Shown here: positions 42,473 to 51,743 of the stretch, in pieces | Position numbering within the stretch: position 1 is the stretch's first letter | Layout: each line of letters starts with the position of its first letter | DNA from: Micromonospora sp. NBC_01796 | Lineage (GTDB): Bacteria > Actinomycetota > Actinomycetes > Mycobacteriales > Micromonosporaceae | Direction of reading: 5' to 3' | Length of the DNA: 64,000 nucleotides | Assembly (NCBI RefSeq): GCF_035917455.1 | Contig: NZ_CP109078.1 | Span: 7,238,001-7,302,000, forward strand | Made by a program: the position numbers and the translations under genes | The notes under the pieces: generated by a model | The model's input: the letters and a program-made list of their open reading frames with translations, nothing else | Databases searched by the model: none | Told to the model about the DNA's origin: nothing

Positions 42473-43252
42473 GTGCGACTGGTCACCTTCAACCTGCTCC
42501 ACGGCCGATCCCTCCACGACGGCATGGTGGACCAGACCCGACTGCACGACACCGTCACCGCCCTCGACGCCGACATCCTCGCCCTCCAGGAAGTCGACCG
42601 CGACCAAAGCCGCAGCGGCAACCTCGACCTCACCGCCATCGCCGCCCAAGCCCTCGACGCACCCACCCACCGCTTCGCCGCAGCCGTCGTCGGCACCCCC
42701 GGCGAAGGATTCCGCCCCCTCAACCACGACGACGACGGCCACGGCGAACCCCTCTACGGAGTCGGCCTCATCAGCCGCTACCCAGCCCACTCCTGGCAAG
42801 TCACCCGACTCACCCCCGCACCCATCCGCGCACCCATCTACATCCCCGGCCCCAGCGGCGGACTCACCCTCCTACACGACGAACCCCGCGTACTGCTCGC
42901 CGCCGTACTCGACACCCCCTACGGCCCCATCACCGCAGCCGCCACCCACCTCTCCTTCGTCCCCGGCTGGAACCTCCGCCAACTCCGCCAGGTCATCCGC
43001 GCCCTCCGCACCCTCCCCGCCCCACGACTCCTCCTCGGCGACCTCAACCTCCCCGCCCGACTCGCCACCCTCACCTCCCGCTGGCACACCCTCGGCCGCG
43101 AACCCACCTACCCCTCCACCGAACCCCGAGTCCAACTCGACCACATCCTCGCCGACCCCCGAGGCCGCCAACGCCTACCCGACGTCACCGCCGTCACCAC
43201 CCCCGCCGCCACCATCTCCGACCACCGCCCCCTCGTCGTCGACCTCGGCTGA
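42473..43252 (+). CDS. Endonuclease/exonuclease/phosphatase family protein
   Basis: This 259-residue Mg-dependent phosphoesterase has the family motifs MRLVTFNLLHG at the start (Asn ligand), DADILALQEVD (Glu ligand, residues 33-43), ATHLSF (His), LLLGDLNLPA (Asp/Asn, near 182-191) and the final SDHRPLVVDL (Asp-His). The substrate may be DNA, a phospholipid or another phosphate ester. The GTG at 42473 appears leaderless. It is divergent from a possible small membrane protein and is followed by the Hsp70-fusion gene 129 bases downstream. Confidence 0.87.
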   Translation: MRLVTFNLLHGRSLHDGMVDQTRLHDTVTALDADILALQEVDRDQSRSGNLDLTAIAAQALDAPTHRFAAAVVGTPGEGFRPLNHDDDGHGEPLYGVGLISRYPAHSWQVTRLTPAPIRAPIYIPGPSGGLTLLHDEPRVLLAAVLDTPYGPITAAATHLSFVPGWNLRQLRQVIRALRTLPAPRLLLGDLNLPARLATLTSRWHTLGREPTYPSTEPRVQLDHILADPRGRQRLPDVTAVTTPAATISDHRPLVVDLG

Positions 43253-43381
43253 CCCACCCACCACCACCGGCAAAAACCGGCAGCCGGGACCGAACCACCC
43301 ACCCCCGACGACACGTCGTACCCGGGCAGTAACATCGCCCCCCGGCGGCAACCCCCGCGACCGCCGGAAGGCGGACACACG

Positions 43382-46018
43382 GTGAACACAACGGCCCGGC
43401 TCGCCGTCGACCTCGGCACCACCCACACCGTCGCGGTCATCCACCGCCCCGGCCAACCACCCCGCCCACTCCTGTTCGACGGCACCCCACTACTGCCCAG
43501 CGGCGTCTACCTCGACCCCACCGGCACCACCCACACCGGCCGCGACGCACACCGCCTCGCCAGCAACCAACCCGACCGCTTCGAACCACACCCCAAACGC
43601 CGCATCGACGACGGCACCATCCTGCTCGGCGACAACGACATCCCCATCGAACAACTCCTCGCCGCCGGCCTCCGACGAGTAGCCGACGAAGCCCACCTCA
43701 CCGGCATCAATCCCACCACCGCCACCGTCCTCACCTGCCCCGCCGACTGGGCCCAACCCCGCCGCAACCTCCTACGCACCGCCGCCCGCCAAGCCGGCCT
43801 CGGCGAAGTCACCCTCATCGACGAACCCGTCGCCGCCGCCCACTACTGCCTCGACCTCCTCGGCCCCCAACTCCCACCCGGCGCCACCCTCGCCATCTTC
43901 GACTTCGGCGGCGGCACCCTCGACGTCACCGTCATCCGCCGCGAACCCACCGGCTCACGCGTACTCGCCACCGGCGGACTCGACGACCTCGGCGGCGTCG
44001 ACATCGACGACGCCCTCGTCGCCCACCTCGGCCAACTCATCGCCCTACGCGACCCCGACCTGTGGCAACGACTCCACCAACCCACCACACCCGTCGACCG
44101 CCGCGACCGCCAAACCCTCTGGACCGAAGTACGCGCCGCCAAAGAAATGCTCTCCCGCACCGCCACCGCACCCGTCACCGTCCCCGGCCGCACCGAACCC
44201 CTGCACCTCACCCGCGAAGAACTCGACCGCATCGCCGCCCCACTCATCGCCCGAGCCGTCGACGAAACCCGCCGCGTCCTGCAACGCGCCGGCACCGAAC
44301 CCACCACCCTCGCTGCACTCCTGCTCGTCGGCGGATCCAGCCGCATGCCCCTGGTCGCCAGCCGCCTCCACGCCCGCCTCGGCATCGCCCCCGCCGTACC
44401 CGAACAACCCGAACTACCCGTCGCCTACGGCGCCCTGCGCCACCCCACCACCCCACACCCCGCACCAACCCACACCCCGCCGCCACCACCCGCGCCGCCC
44501 CGCCCGGTCGCACACCCCGCCCCCACACCACCACCGACACCGACCCCCGCACGCCGCCGCACCCGCCGCACCGTCATCACCGCCACCGCACTCACCGCCG
44601 TCGCCGCCTGCATCGGCACCACCATCACCAGCGGCAACTGGCTCGCCGACCGCGTCAACGGCGCACTGAACCAGGCCAACCGCATCCCCGGCCTGACGGA
44701 CAACAACCAACCCACCGACGGCACCCTCAAACCCGGCCAGACCCGACCCGCCGCCACCAGCGGCGCCGCCGCCGTCACCATCGCCGACCAGAACGTCATC
44801 TCCGCCGTCACCACCGCCGGCAACACCGAAATCACCGCCCTACCCGGCAACGGGGGAGCAGCACACTGGACCGTCAAGGTGCCGATCGAACCCGCCGACC
44901 TCACCCTCACCACCATCGACGCACCCCACCCCGCCGACGACCTCATCATCATCGACGGCGCAGACTCCGCCACCGACGACGGCAAACCCGTACGCGCCGT
45001 CCTCGACGCCACCACCGGCAAACTCCTCTGGCGCGACACCTGGACCAACCGCTACGACGTCGCCTACTACGGCACCAACGCCATCGTCGAAGCCCGCGGC
45101 TCCATCGACGGCAACGCCGTACTCAGCATCGACCTGCGTACCGGCAAACAACGCTGGAACCGCGCCGGCAACACCGGCCTACTCATCCTCGAACGCCACC
45201 GGATCGAAGCCATGCGCCAATGGCCCACCGCGCCCGACCCCACCGCCGGCACCCTCCCCGCCACCGCGGGCGCACTACGCGACACCACCACCACCAGCCC
45301 GACCGTCGTCGAACTCAACACCAGCACCGGCAAGGGCTACACCCTCGACGTCACCACCGGCAAGGTCAAGAGCAGCGGAAACCTACCCCTCGACGAGGAA
45401 CGCTGGGTCGCCTACGACAACCTCGTCATCGGCAAACTCAGCACCAAGGCATCACCGGCCCGCGACGTACTCGCCGCCTACAACGCCGCCGACCTCAAAC
45501 AGAAGTGGAAACAGGAACTCCCCGCCGGCGTCGACATCGAGAACGTCAAACCCTGCGGCCCGCACCTCATCTGCGCCGCCATCGACGAAGCCCGCAACAA
45601 CCGGGTCATCGCCCTCGACACCCGGACCGGCAAACAAGCCTGGTCCACCCCCACCGAATCAGCCGACGACGAAAACTGGTACGCCGGCGCCACCGTCATC
45701 GTCAGCGGCGACAGCACCTTCGACCGGATAGCCGAAGCCCGGATCCTCAACCACACCGACGGCAGACAACTGCGCCAGCTTCCCCAGTTCACCAACACCA
45801 CCGCCACCGACGGCACCAACCTCGTCCTCCAGGAGTACAACGGCGCCACGAAACAGTGGCAGATCGCCGTCCAGGAGATCACCACCGGCCGTACCACCGG
45901 CGGCGCGGACGTCGGCGCCGAACCACCCGAACACGTCACCATCAACAAGGACCTCGTCGCCGTACTCACCGCCGACCGCCGCGCCCTCAGCTTCGCCGTC
46001 ACCGACCTCGCCAAATGA
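43382..46018 (+). CDS. Membrane-anchored Hsp70-like ATPase fused to a beta-propeller
   Basis: This 878-residue protein has an N-terminal Hsp70/actin-like ATPase (RLAVDLGTTHTVAV at residues 6-19, FDFGGGTLDVTV near 174, VGGSSRMPLV near 316). It then lacks the normal Hsp70 peptide-binding domain. Instead there is a Pro/His/Thr-rich linker, a membrane helix (VITATALTAVAACIGTTITSG, near 397-417) and a C-terminal region of about 450 residues with repeated strands such as VLDATTGKLLWRD, SIDLRTGKQRWNR, LDTRTGKQAWSTP, as in PQQ-type beta-propellers. The propeller should lie outside the cell. It could couple an external sensor to a cytoplasmic chaperone-like ATPase. The GTG follows GGAAGG. Confidence 0.85.
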   Translation: MNTTARLAVDLGTTHTVAVIHRPGQPPRPLLFDGTPLLPSGVYLDPTGTTHTGRDAHRLASNQPDRFEPHPKRRIDDGTILLGDNDIPIEQLLAAGLRRVADEAHLTGINPTTATVLTCPADWAQPRRNLLRTAARQAGLGEVTLIDEPVAAAHYCLDLLGPQLPPGATLAIFDFGGGTLDVTVIRREPTGSRVLATGGLDDLGGVDIDDALVAHLGQLIALRDPDLWQRLHQPTTPVDRRDRQTLWTEVRAAKEMLSRTATAPVTVPGRTEPLHLTREELDRIAAPLIARAVDETRRVLQRAGTEPTTLAALLLVGGSSRMPLVASRLHARLGIAPAVPEQPELPVAYGALRHPTTPHPAPTHTPPPPPAPPRPVAHPAPTPPPTPTPARRRTRRTVITATALTAVAACIGTTITSGNWLADRVNGALNQANRIPGLTDNNQPTDGTLKPGQTRPAATSGAAAVTIADQNVISAVTTAGNTEITALPGNGGAAHWTVKVPIEPADLTLTTIDAPHPADDLIIIDGADSATDDGKPVRAVLDATTGKLLWRDTWTNRYDVAYYGTNAIVEARGSIDGNAVLSIDLRTGKQRWNRAGNTGLLILERHRIEAMRQWPTAPDPTAGTLPATAGALRDTTTTSPTVVELNTSTGKGYTLDVTTGKVKSSGNLPLDEERWVAYDNLVIGKLSTKASPARDVLAAYNAADLKQKWKQELPAGVDIENVKPCGPHLICAAIDEARNNRVIALDTRTGKQAWSTPTESADDENWYAGATVIVSGDSTFDRIAEARILNHTDGRQLRQLPQFTNTTATDGTNLVLQEYNGATKQWQIAVQEITTGRTTGGADVGAEPPEHVTINKDLVAVLTADRRALSFAVTDLAK

Positions 46019-46039
46019 CCCGCACCAGGCAACAGGCAG

Positions 46040-47038
46040 TCACGGCCGCTCGCCAGCCAACCCGGTCAGCGCCCGGTTCGTACGATTCGCCCGTACCGCC
46101 GCCCGCTGTTGGCCCGCCGTCACGTCGATGTAGTTCTGACTCGTCGTCAAACTCGCATGCCCCAACAACCACATGATCTCCGAAGCGGTGGCACCGTCCT
46201 CCGCCAACCGGGTCGCGAACGTGTGCCGCAACGCGTGCAACTGGGCGCCACGGGGCACCCGGTCGGTGATACCCGCGCGCCGGTAACACGACTCGACCAG
46301 GTACTGCAGCCCACCACGACGCAGCGGCTCACCGTGCCGATCCACCAGCAGCACCGACTCCCGCCGCACCGTACGGGCCCCGAACCGCCGCCGCCGGCTG
46401 TCGAGATAGCCCGACACCACCGCGTTGAGCTCCGGCTCGATCGGAATCACCCGAGGCCGCCCGCCCTTGCCGCTCACCTCGACCCGCCGCTCACCGGGGC
46501 GCCCGGCCAACGAACCCACCTGCAGAGCGAGCAACTCGGACAGACGCAGCCCGGCGCAGAGCGCCAGGGCGATAACCACCAGGTCCCGCTCGGGCCACGG
46601 GTGACGCTGCCGGTGATCCTCGCGGGCGACGGCCTGCAGCAGCTGCTCCGGGGTGTCCTCGCCACGTAGCGGCTTGGGTAGGGGGAGTGGTGCCGCCGGT
46701 TTGTCCACCGCGGACATCGGGTTCCCGGCCACCACCTGGTCGGTGACCAGGAAGGTGAAAAAGCTGTTCCAGGTCGACCAGGCACGATAGATGGACGCCA
46801 CTGCCCTGGGGGTGGCGAACCGGGCGAATGCCGCTCGGAGGGTGCGGGCGCTGAGGGCGGACAGCGGAAGTTCGGCCAGGGGCAGGGGAGGGGTGGTGTC
46901 CTCGGCGATCAGATGCCCGATGGCGAGCAGGTCCCGGCGGTACGCCTGCAGGGTGTGAGGGGATGGCTTACGGGTGCCCCGCGCGGTCAGGAACTCCTCC
47001 ACCAACTCAAGTAGCGGTACGTCACTTTTGTCCTGCAT
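46040..47038 (-). CDS. Tyrosine recombinase/integrase
   Basis: This 332-residue recombinase has an N-terminal SAM-like core-binding domain (VEEFLTARGTRKPSPHTLQAYRRDLLAIG) and a complete catalytic domain: Arg in CAGLRLSELLAL, Lys in EVSGKGGRPRVIP, HxxR in LHALRHTFATRL, His in LLGHASLTTSQ and the nucleophile Tyr in QNYIDV. It is somewhat longer than XerC/XerD. No phage, plasmid or transposon genes and no tRNA lie beside it. The ATG lies inside an inverted repeat and directly after a TAATAT -10 box, which suggests leaderless and possibly self-controlled expression. Confidence 0.88.
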   Translation of the reverse strand: MQDKSDVPLLELVEEFLTARGTRKPSPHTLQAYRRDLLAIGHLIAEDTTPPLPLAELPLSALSARTLRAAFARFATPRAVASIYRAWSTWNSFFTFLVTDQVVAGNPMSAVDKPAAPLPLPKPLRGEDTPEQLLQAVAREDHRQRHPWPERDLVVIALALCAGLRLSELLALQVGSLAGRPGERRVEVSGKGGRPRVIPIEPELNAVVSGYLDSRRRRFGARTVRRESVLLVDRHGEPLRRGGLQYLVESCYRRAGITDRVPRGAQLHALRHTFATRLAEDGATASEIMWLLGHASLTTSQNYIDVTAGQQRAAVRANRTNRALTGLAGERP

Positions 47039-47053
47039 AAGGAATATTATGCA
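47034..47053. promoter_or_regulatory. Inverted repeat over the recombinase start codon
   Basis: TGCATAA-N6-TTATGCA is a perfect 7-bp inverted repeat. The recombinase ATG (47036-47038) lies in the left arm, and on the minus strand a -10 box TAATAT (47049-47044) precedes it by 5 bases. It could be an operator for autoregulation or a recombination core site. Confidence 0.5.
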
Positions 47054-47371
47054 TGTTTTACCGGTACAGCGGAACCGGGTGCCGGTAATTGATCTTCAGG
47101 AGTGCGGAGACCGACCATCACGCGGGGCAGGGGTAGCCGGAGGCTCGTCGCTGACGTTGGTGACTGCACTGACCGACCCGGTCGCAGCCTTGCCCGTGCG
47201 CGCACACGCGACAGATGAACCGCGCCGATCGACCCTGACATACCCGGGCTCCGGGCCGCCGGGCAAGGCTGGCGGATCTTGGGGTGGCGTGAGTGTGTCG
47301 CGTGGTCACTCGGGGGGCGTGGCCGGACCCCTTCCGTACGGGAGGACCGACGTACATCTGTGCTAGTTGAC

Positions 47372-47385
47372 ATAATGTACATTAT
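47372..47385. promoter_or_regulatory. 14-bp perfect palindrome beside a TTGACA box
   Basis: ATAATGTACATTAT is a perfect palindrome directly after TTGACA (47368-47373, overlapping by two bases). It stands out in GC-rich DNA. No gene follows convincingly on either strand between 47039 and 47681; the ORFs there have no recognisable product. It may be an operator, a recombination site, or a remnant of a mobile element. Confidence 0.45.
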
Positions 47386-47681
47386 CGAACTTCTACTCCG
47401 ACTCATCGGAGCAGAAGTGATCCATACCCCAGCAAGGGTTGTGCGGTCTGTCGTGCCGTGCCGGCAGGATCCGACGAGGTCTGTTGATGGGCGTGTACGC
47501 CGGCATACCGGCTGTCGTCCTCAATAGTTGAGCGATTCGTTCGTCGTGGAGGGATCGCCGTGGCTGGCGGCGCGCAACGTGGCGGCAGTCGCTACCCACC
47601 ACCTGTTACGTCTCCCCTGCTGCGGCCTGACGAACAGATAAGCGCAGCCGGAAGACCTCTTGGCGTACGCGCTCGGATCGG

Positions 47682-48263
47682 TCAGTGGCGCACCCGATAG
47701 CGCAGGTGAAGCACCCGGTTGCTCCGAATCGCCACGTCAGGATCCTCCAACAGGTGCTGCGCGTCGACCGACCCGAAGTAGCGCTTGCCGGACCCGAACA
47801 CGACGGGTACGACGTCCATGCGTACCTCGTCGACCAGGCCCGCGGCGAGCACCTGGCCACCGACCTCGCCGGCGGCGACCTCGACCATGCGGTCACCCGC
47901 AAGCTCCTGTGCCTTGGCTACGGCTGCCTTGACGCCGTCGACGAAGTGAAACGGTGCCTCGGGGTCCCAGCCCTCGGGCGCGGGCCGGTGCGTCACGACG
48001 ACCACGTGGTCGATCCCGCCCGGAGGCTTCCCGTCCCAGCCGTCCGTCATGTCGAAGACGTGGCGGCCGACGATTGTCACTCCGATCTGGTCCCAGTACG
48101 GCCGGGTGTAGTCGTAGGACGTCTGCGACACCTTCACCGCGCCGCTCTCGTCCAACGGGACGTCACCGCCGGACAACCAGTCGAACAATGGTCCGGGCTG
48201 GTCGTTCATGTCCGCGACGAAGCCGTCCACCGACACCGAGCTGTACATGACCACCTTGCCCAC
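47682..48263 (-). CDS. Dihydrofolate reductase-like family protein (RibD C-terminal type)
   Basis: This 193-residue protein has the DHFR/RibD-C fold: KVVMYSSVSVDGFVADMNDQPGPLFDWL at the start and later VEVAAGEVGGQVLAAGLVDEVRMDVVPVVFGSGKRYF. These NADPH-binding enzymes are widespread in actinomycetes, and most have no known substrate. The GTG at 48263 follows AGGAGAG; the frame extends to 48293. The essential folate enzyme FolA is a different branch, so a housekeeping role is unlikely. Confidence 0.82.
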   Translation of the reverse strand: MGKVVMYSSVSVDGFVADMNDQPGPLFDWLSGGDVPLDESGAVKVSQTSYDYTRPYWDQIGVTIVGRHVFDMTDGWDGKPPGGIDHVVVVTHRPAPEGWDPEAPFHFVDGVKAAVAKAQELAGDRMVEVAAGEVGGQVLAAGLVDEVRMDVVPVVFGSGKRYFGSVDAQHLLEDPDVAIRSNRVLHLRYRVRH

Positions 48264-48387
48264 GGGGCTCTCCTCTGCTTCGGGGTGCCCCACAAATTAG
48301 CGTGTCGTGGGCTGTCGCTCTTGTAAGAACACGCCCTGGTTGCCGGGCTCCGGCGAATGGTCGTCGAGTGGGAAATCGTCCTGCCGG

Positions 48388-48442
48388 GTTCTTGATCATC
48401 GTGGGGAAGCACACCCGGTGCTCCCCCGCGATGATCAGGAAC
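48388..48442. terminator. Long 25-bp hairpin after the UvrA-like gene
   Basis: Arms 48388-48412 and 48418-48442 pair at 22 of 25 positions with two G-U pairs and one mismatch, around a 5-base loop. It starts 14 bases after the stop of the minus-strand UvrA-like gene. No U-tract follows. It probably terminates that gene, though it is longer than a usual terminator stem. Confidence 0.65.
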
Positions 48443-48455
48443 CGATGGTGCTCTG

Positions 48456-50846
48456 TCAGACGCCGACGTAGGCCGCGAGGTGTTCGCCGGTGAGGGTGGA
48501 GCGAGCGGCGACGAGGTCGGCGGGTGTGCCCTCGAAGACGATCCGGCCGCCGTCGTGACCTGCGCCGGGGCCCAGGTCGATGATCCAGTCGGCGTGTGCC
48601 ATGACCGCCTGGTGGTGCTCGACGACGATGATCGATTTGCCGGAGTCGACGAGCCGGTCGAGCAGACCGAGCAGCTGTTCGACGTCGGCGAGGTGCAGGC
48701 CGGTGGTCGGCTCGTCGAGGACGTAGACGCCGCCCTTGCCTGCCATGTGGGTGGCGAGCTTGAGTCGCTGCCGCTCGCCGCCGGACAGCGTGGTGAGCGG
48801 CTGGCCGAGGCTGAGGTAGCCGAGCCCGACGTCGGCGAGCCGGTCGAGGATGGCGTGGGCGGTCGGCGTACGGGCCTCGCCGGTGCCGAAGAACTTCTCT
48901 GCCTCGTTGACCGACATCGCGAGTACTTCGCTGATGTTCCGGCCGCCGAGGTGGTATTCGAGGACGGATGCCTGGAACCGCTTCCCCTCGCACACCTCGC
49001 AGGTGGTGGCGACTCCGGCCATCATTCCCAGGTCGGTGTAGATGACGCCGGCGCCGTTGCAGTTGGGGCAGGCGCCCTCGGAGTTGGCGCTGAACAGGGC
49101 CGGCTTGACGCCGTTGGCCTTCGCGAACGCCTTGCGGATCGGGTCGAGCAGTCCGGTGTACGTGGCGGGGTTGCTTCGTCGTGAGCCGCGGATCGCGCCC
49201 TGGCCGATCGAGATCACGTCCTCGCCGGCGGGGATCGAACCGTGTACGAGTGAGCTCTTGCCGGAGCCGGCCACGCCGGTGACGACGCAGAGGACTCCGA
49301 GTGGGATGTCGACGTCGACGTCGCGGAGGTTGTGGGCGGTGGCGCCCCGGATCTCCAGGGTGCCGGTGGGTTTGCGTACCGTTTCCTTGAGGGTGGCGCG
49401 GTCGTCGAGGTGCCGGCCGGTGAGGGTGCCGCTGGTCCGTAGTCCCTCGATGGTTCCCTCGTAGCAGATGGTGCCGCCGGCCGTACCGGCGCCGGGGCCG
49501 AGGTCGACGACGTGGTCGGCGATCGTGATCGCCTCCGGCTTGTGTTCGACGACGAGGACGGTGTTGCCCTTGTCCCGTAGTTGGAGCAGCAGGTTGTTCA
49601 TGCGCTGGATGTCGTGGGGGTGCAGGCCGATGGTGGGTTCGTCGAAGACGTAGGTGACGTCGGTGAGCGAGGAGCCGAGGTGGCGGATCATCTTGGTGCG
49701 TTGTGCCTCGCCGCCGGACAGGGTGCCGGCGGGTCGGTCGAGTGACAGGTAGCCCAGCCCGATCTCCACGAACGAGTTGAGGGTGTGCCGCAGGGTCGTG
49801 AGCAGCGGGGCGACGGAGGGTTCGTCGAGGTCGCGTACCCAGGTGGCGAGGTCGCTGATCTGCATCGCGCAGGCGTCGGCGATGTTGATGCCGTTGATTT
49901 TCGATGATCGGGCGGCTTCGCTGAGCCGGGTGCCGCCGCATTCGGGGCAGGTGGTGAAGGTTACGGCCCGTTCGACGAAGGTGCGGATGTGCGATTGCAG
50001 TGAGTCGATGTCCTTGGACAGCATCGACTTCTGGATTTTCGGGATGAGGCCCTCGTACGTCAGGTTGATGCCGTCGACTTTGATCTTGGTTGGTTCCTTG
50101 TGGAGCAGGTCGTGGAGCTCGCGTTTGGTGAACTTCTTGATTGGCTTGTCCGGGTCGAAGAAGCCGCAGCCGCCGAAGATGCGGCCGTACCAGCCCTCCA
50201 TGCTGTAGCCGGGGATCGTGAGCGCGCCCTCGTTGAGTGACTTGCTGTCGTCGTAGAGGGCGGACAGGTCGATGTCGTTGACCGATCCCCTGCCCTCGCA
50301 GCGGGGGCACATGCCGCCGGTGATGGTGAAGCTGCGGCGTTCCTTCACGGTTGTTCCGCCGCGTTCCAGGGTGACCGCGCCCGCCCCGCTGATGGAGGCG
50401 ACGTTGAAGGAGAACGCCTGGGGTGAGCCGATGTGTGGTTGCCCGAGTCGGCTGAAGAGGATGCGGAGCATGGCGTTGGCGTCGGTGGCGGTGCCGACGG
50501 TGGAGCGCGGGTCGGTTCCCATCCGCTGCTGGTCGACGATGATCGCGGTGGTGAGCCCGTCGAGTACGTCGACCTCGGGGCGGGCCAGCGTTGGCATGAA
50601 GCCCTGCAGGAAGGCGCTGTAGGTCTCGTTGATCATCCGCTGTGATTCCGCGGCGATCGTGCCGAACACCAGGGAGCTCTTGCCCGAGCCGGAGACGCCG
50701 GTGAACACCGTCAGTCGGCGTTTCGGGATCTCGATGCTGACGTCCTTGAGGTTGTTCACGCGCGCGCCGTGTACGCGGATCAGGTCGTGGCTGTCGGCGG
50801 CGTGTGGCGCGGGCGGCTGCGTGCCCGTCCTCGTGGCCATGCTCAT
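48456..50846 (-). CDS. UvrA-like ABC ATPase, drug-resistance (DrrC/UvrA2) type
   Basis: This 796-residue soluble protein has two UvrA-type ABC modules. Module 1 has Walker [10 protein letters not shown] near residue 50, [22 protein letters not shown] and LSGGEAQR. Module 2 has Walker [27 protein letters not shown] with CEVCEGKRF, and [12 protein letters not shown]. True UvrA has about 940 residues with an extra UvrB-binding region; that part is shortened here. Short homologues such as DrrC protect DNA from intercalating drugs and are often found in antibiotic producers. The ATG at 50846 follows GGAGAC. It stands alone, with no biosynthetic cluster visible nearby. Confidence 0.87.
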   Translation of the reverse strand: MSMATRTGTQPPAPHAADSHDLIRVHGARVNNLKDVSIEIPKRRLTVFTGVSGSGKSSLVFGTIAAESQRMINETYSAFLQGFMPTLARPEVDVLDGLTTAIIVDQQRMGTDPRSTVGTATDANAMLRILFSRLGQPHIGSPQAFSFNVASISGAGAVTLERGGTTVKERRSFTITGGMCPRCEGRGSVNDIDLSALYDDSKSLNEGALTIPGYSMEGWYGRIFGGCGFFDPDKPIKKFTKRELHDLLHKEPTKIKVDGINLTYEGLIPKIQKSMLSKDIDSLQSHIRTFVERAVTFTTCPECGGTRLSEAARSSKINGINIADACAMQISDLATWVRDLDEPSVAPLLTTLRHTLNSFVEIGLGYLSLDRPAGTLSGGEAQRTKMIRHLGSSLTDVTYVFDEPTIGLHPHDIQRMNNLLLQLRDKGNTVLVVEHKPEAITIADHVVDLGPGAGTAGGTICYEGTIEGLRTSGTLTGRHLDDRATLKETVRKPTGTLEIRGATAHNLRDVDVDIPLGVLCVVTGVAGSGKSSLVHGSIPAGEDVISIGQGAIRGSRRSNPATYTGLLDPIRKAFAKANGVKPALFSANSEGACPNCNGAGVIYTDLGMMAGVATTCEVCEGKRFQASVLEYHLGGRNISEVLAMSVNEAEKFFGTGEARTPTAHAILDRLADVGLGYLSLGQPLTTLSGGERQRLKLATHMAGKGGVYVLDEPTTGLHLADVEQLLGLLDRLVDSGKSIIVVEHHQAVMAHADWIIDLGPGAGHDGGRIVFEGTPADLVAARSTLTGEHLAAYVGV

Positions 50847-51193
50847 GTGTCTCCATCTGTTGGGCGGGCCGCTCTGGCGGGCTCCGTCGACGTCGCCTGT
50901 TGGATGATCCGATCCGGGTGGTATGTCCGGTTATCCGTGGTGGTCGCGAGTACCGAGCCATCCCCCGCGCCGCTCGGCAGGTGGCGCCTCCGGTCCCCGG
51001 CCACGCGCGGCCTGACCAGCCGGGCGTCAGAGCGGGTGTCGCGCGTCAACTCGCCGTCGACATCCCGTCCACCCGCGCAAGCCTAGATGCGATGCGGGGA
51101 GATGCCGAACCAGTGGTACGGCGTGGCCGGCCGCGGGCGCCACGTCGGAGCCGCTGTCCGCGACGAATCGGTCGGACCGGCTGTACGGCAGCG

Positions 51194-51248
51194 TCACACG
51201 GGTGTGATTCGACAGGCCGGCGGGCGTCCCTGGTGCCGCCCGCCGGCC
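51194..51248. terminator. Palindrome and GC hairpin downstream of the AraC-VOC pair
   Basis: A perfect 12-bp stem (GGCCGGCGGGCG / CGCCCGCCGGCC, 51215-51248, 10-base loop) lies about 80 bases after the stop of the VOC gene on the minus strand. Beside it is the palindrome TCACAC-GG-GTGTGA (51194-51207). The rest of 50847-51327 shows nothing I can assign. Confidence 0.5.
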
Positions 51249-51327
51249 GGGCCATCAGGCAGCGCCGGTCGGCACCGCGCCGGTTGCGCGTTCCTGCCCG
51301 GCTTGTCGCTGCGGGTTCCGGAGGCCC

Positions 51328-51738
51328 TCAGCGCAGTTGCTGGATGCGGATCAGGTTGCCCGCGTGATCGCGTACGGCGCAGTCCCGTACGCCGTACGGC
51401 TGCTCGGTCGGCTCCTGGACGACGTCGGCGTCGCTGGCCTGGAGCCGCTCGAAGGTGGCGTCGAGGTCCTTGGTGGCCAGGAGGATCCCGCCGTAGGTGC
51501 CCTTGGCCATCATCTCGGTGATCGTGCGGCGCTCGTCGTCGGTGATGCCGGGGTCGGCGGCCGGCGGGTGCAGGACGATGGAGGTGCCGGGCTGGTCGAC
51601 GGGGCCGACCGTGATCCATCGCATTCCGCCGTAGCCGACGTCGTTGCGGACCTCGAAGCCGAGGGTGTCGCGGTAGAAGGCCAGGGAGGCGTCCGGGTCG
51701 GTGTGCGGGAGGAAGCTCGCGTGAATGGTGACGTCCAT
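51328..51738 (-). CDS. VOC-family (glyoxalase/bleomycin-resistance) protein
   Basis: This 136-residue protein has the vicinal oxygen chelate fold: SFLPHTDPDASLAFYRDTLGFEVRNDVGYGGMRWITVG and the late GVRDCAVRDHAGNLIRIQQL with a metal-ligand-like glutamine/arginine pattern. Members include dioxygenases, glyoxalases and drug-binding resistance proteins; no specific substrate can be given. The ATG at 51738 lies 5 bases after the stop of an AraC-type regulator gene, so the two form an operon. Confidence 0.82.
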   Translation of the reverse strand: MDVTIHASFLPHTDPDASLAFYRDTLGFEVRNDVGYGGMRWITVGPVDQPGTSIVLHPPAADPGITDDERRTITEMMAKGTYGGILLATKDLDATFERLQASDADVVQEPTEQPYGVRDCAVRDHAGNLIRIQQLR

Positions 51739-51743
51739 GGCAG

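Noticed and set aside
47279-47527. Plus-strand 82-codon ORF in the gap after the recombinase
   Set aside because: No recognisable domain, unusual composition and no ribosome binding site; the DNA around contains palindromes instead.
51087-51521. Plus-strand ORF upstream of and over the VOC gene
   Set aside because: It overlaps antisense a recognised VOC gene and contains the terminator-like hairpin.
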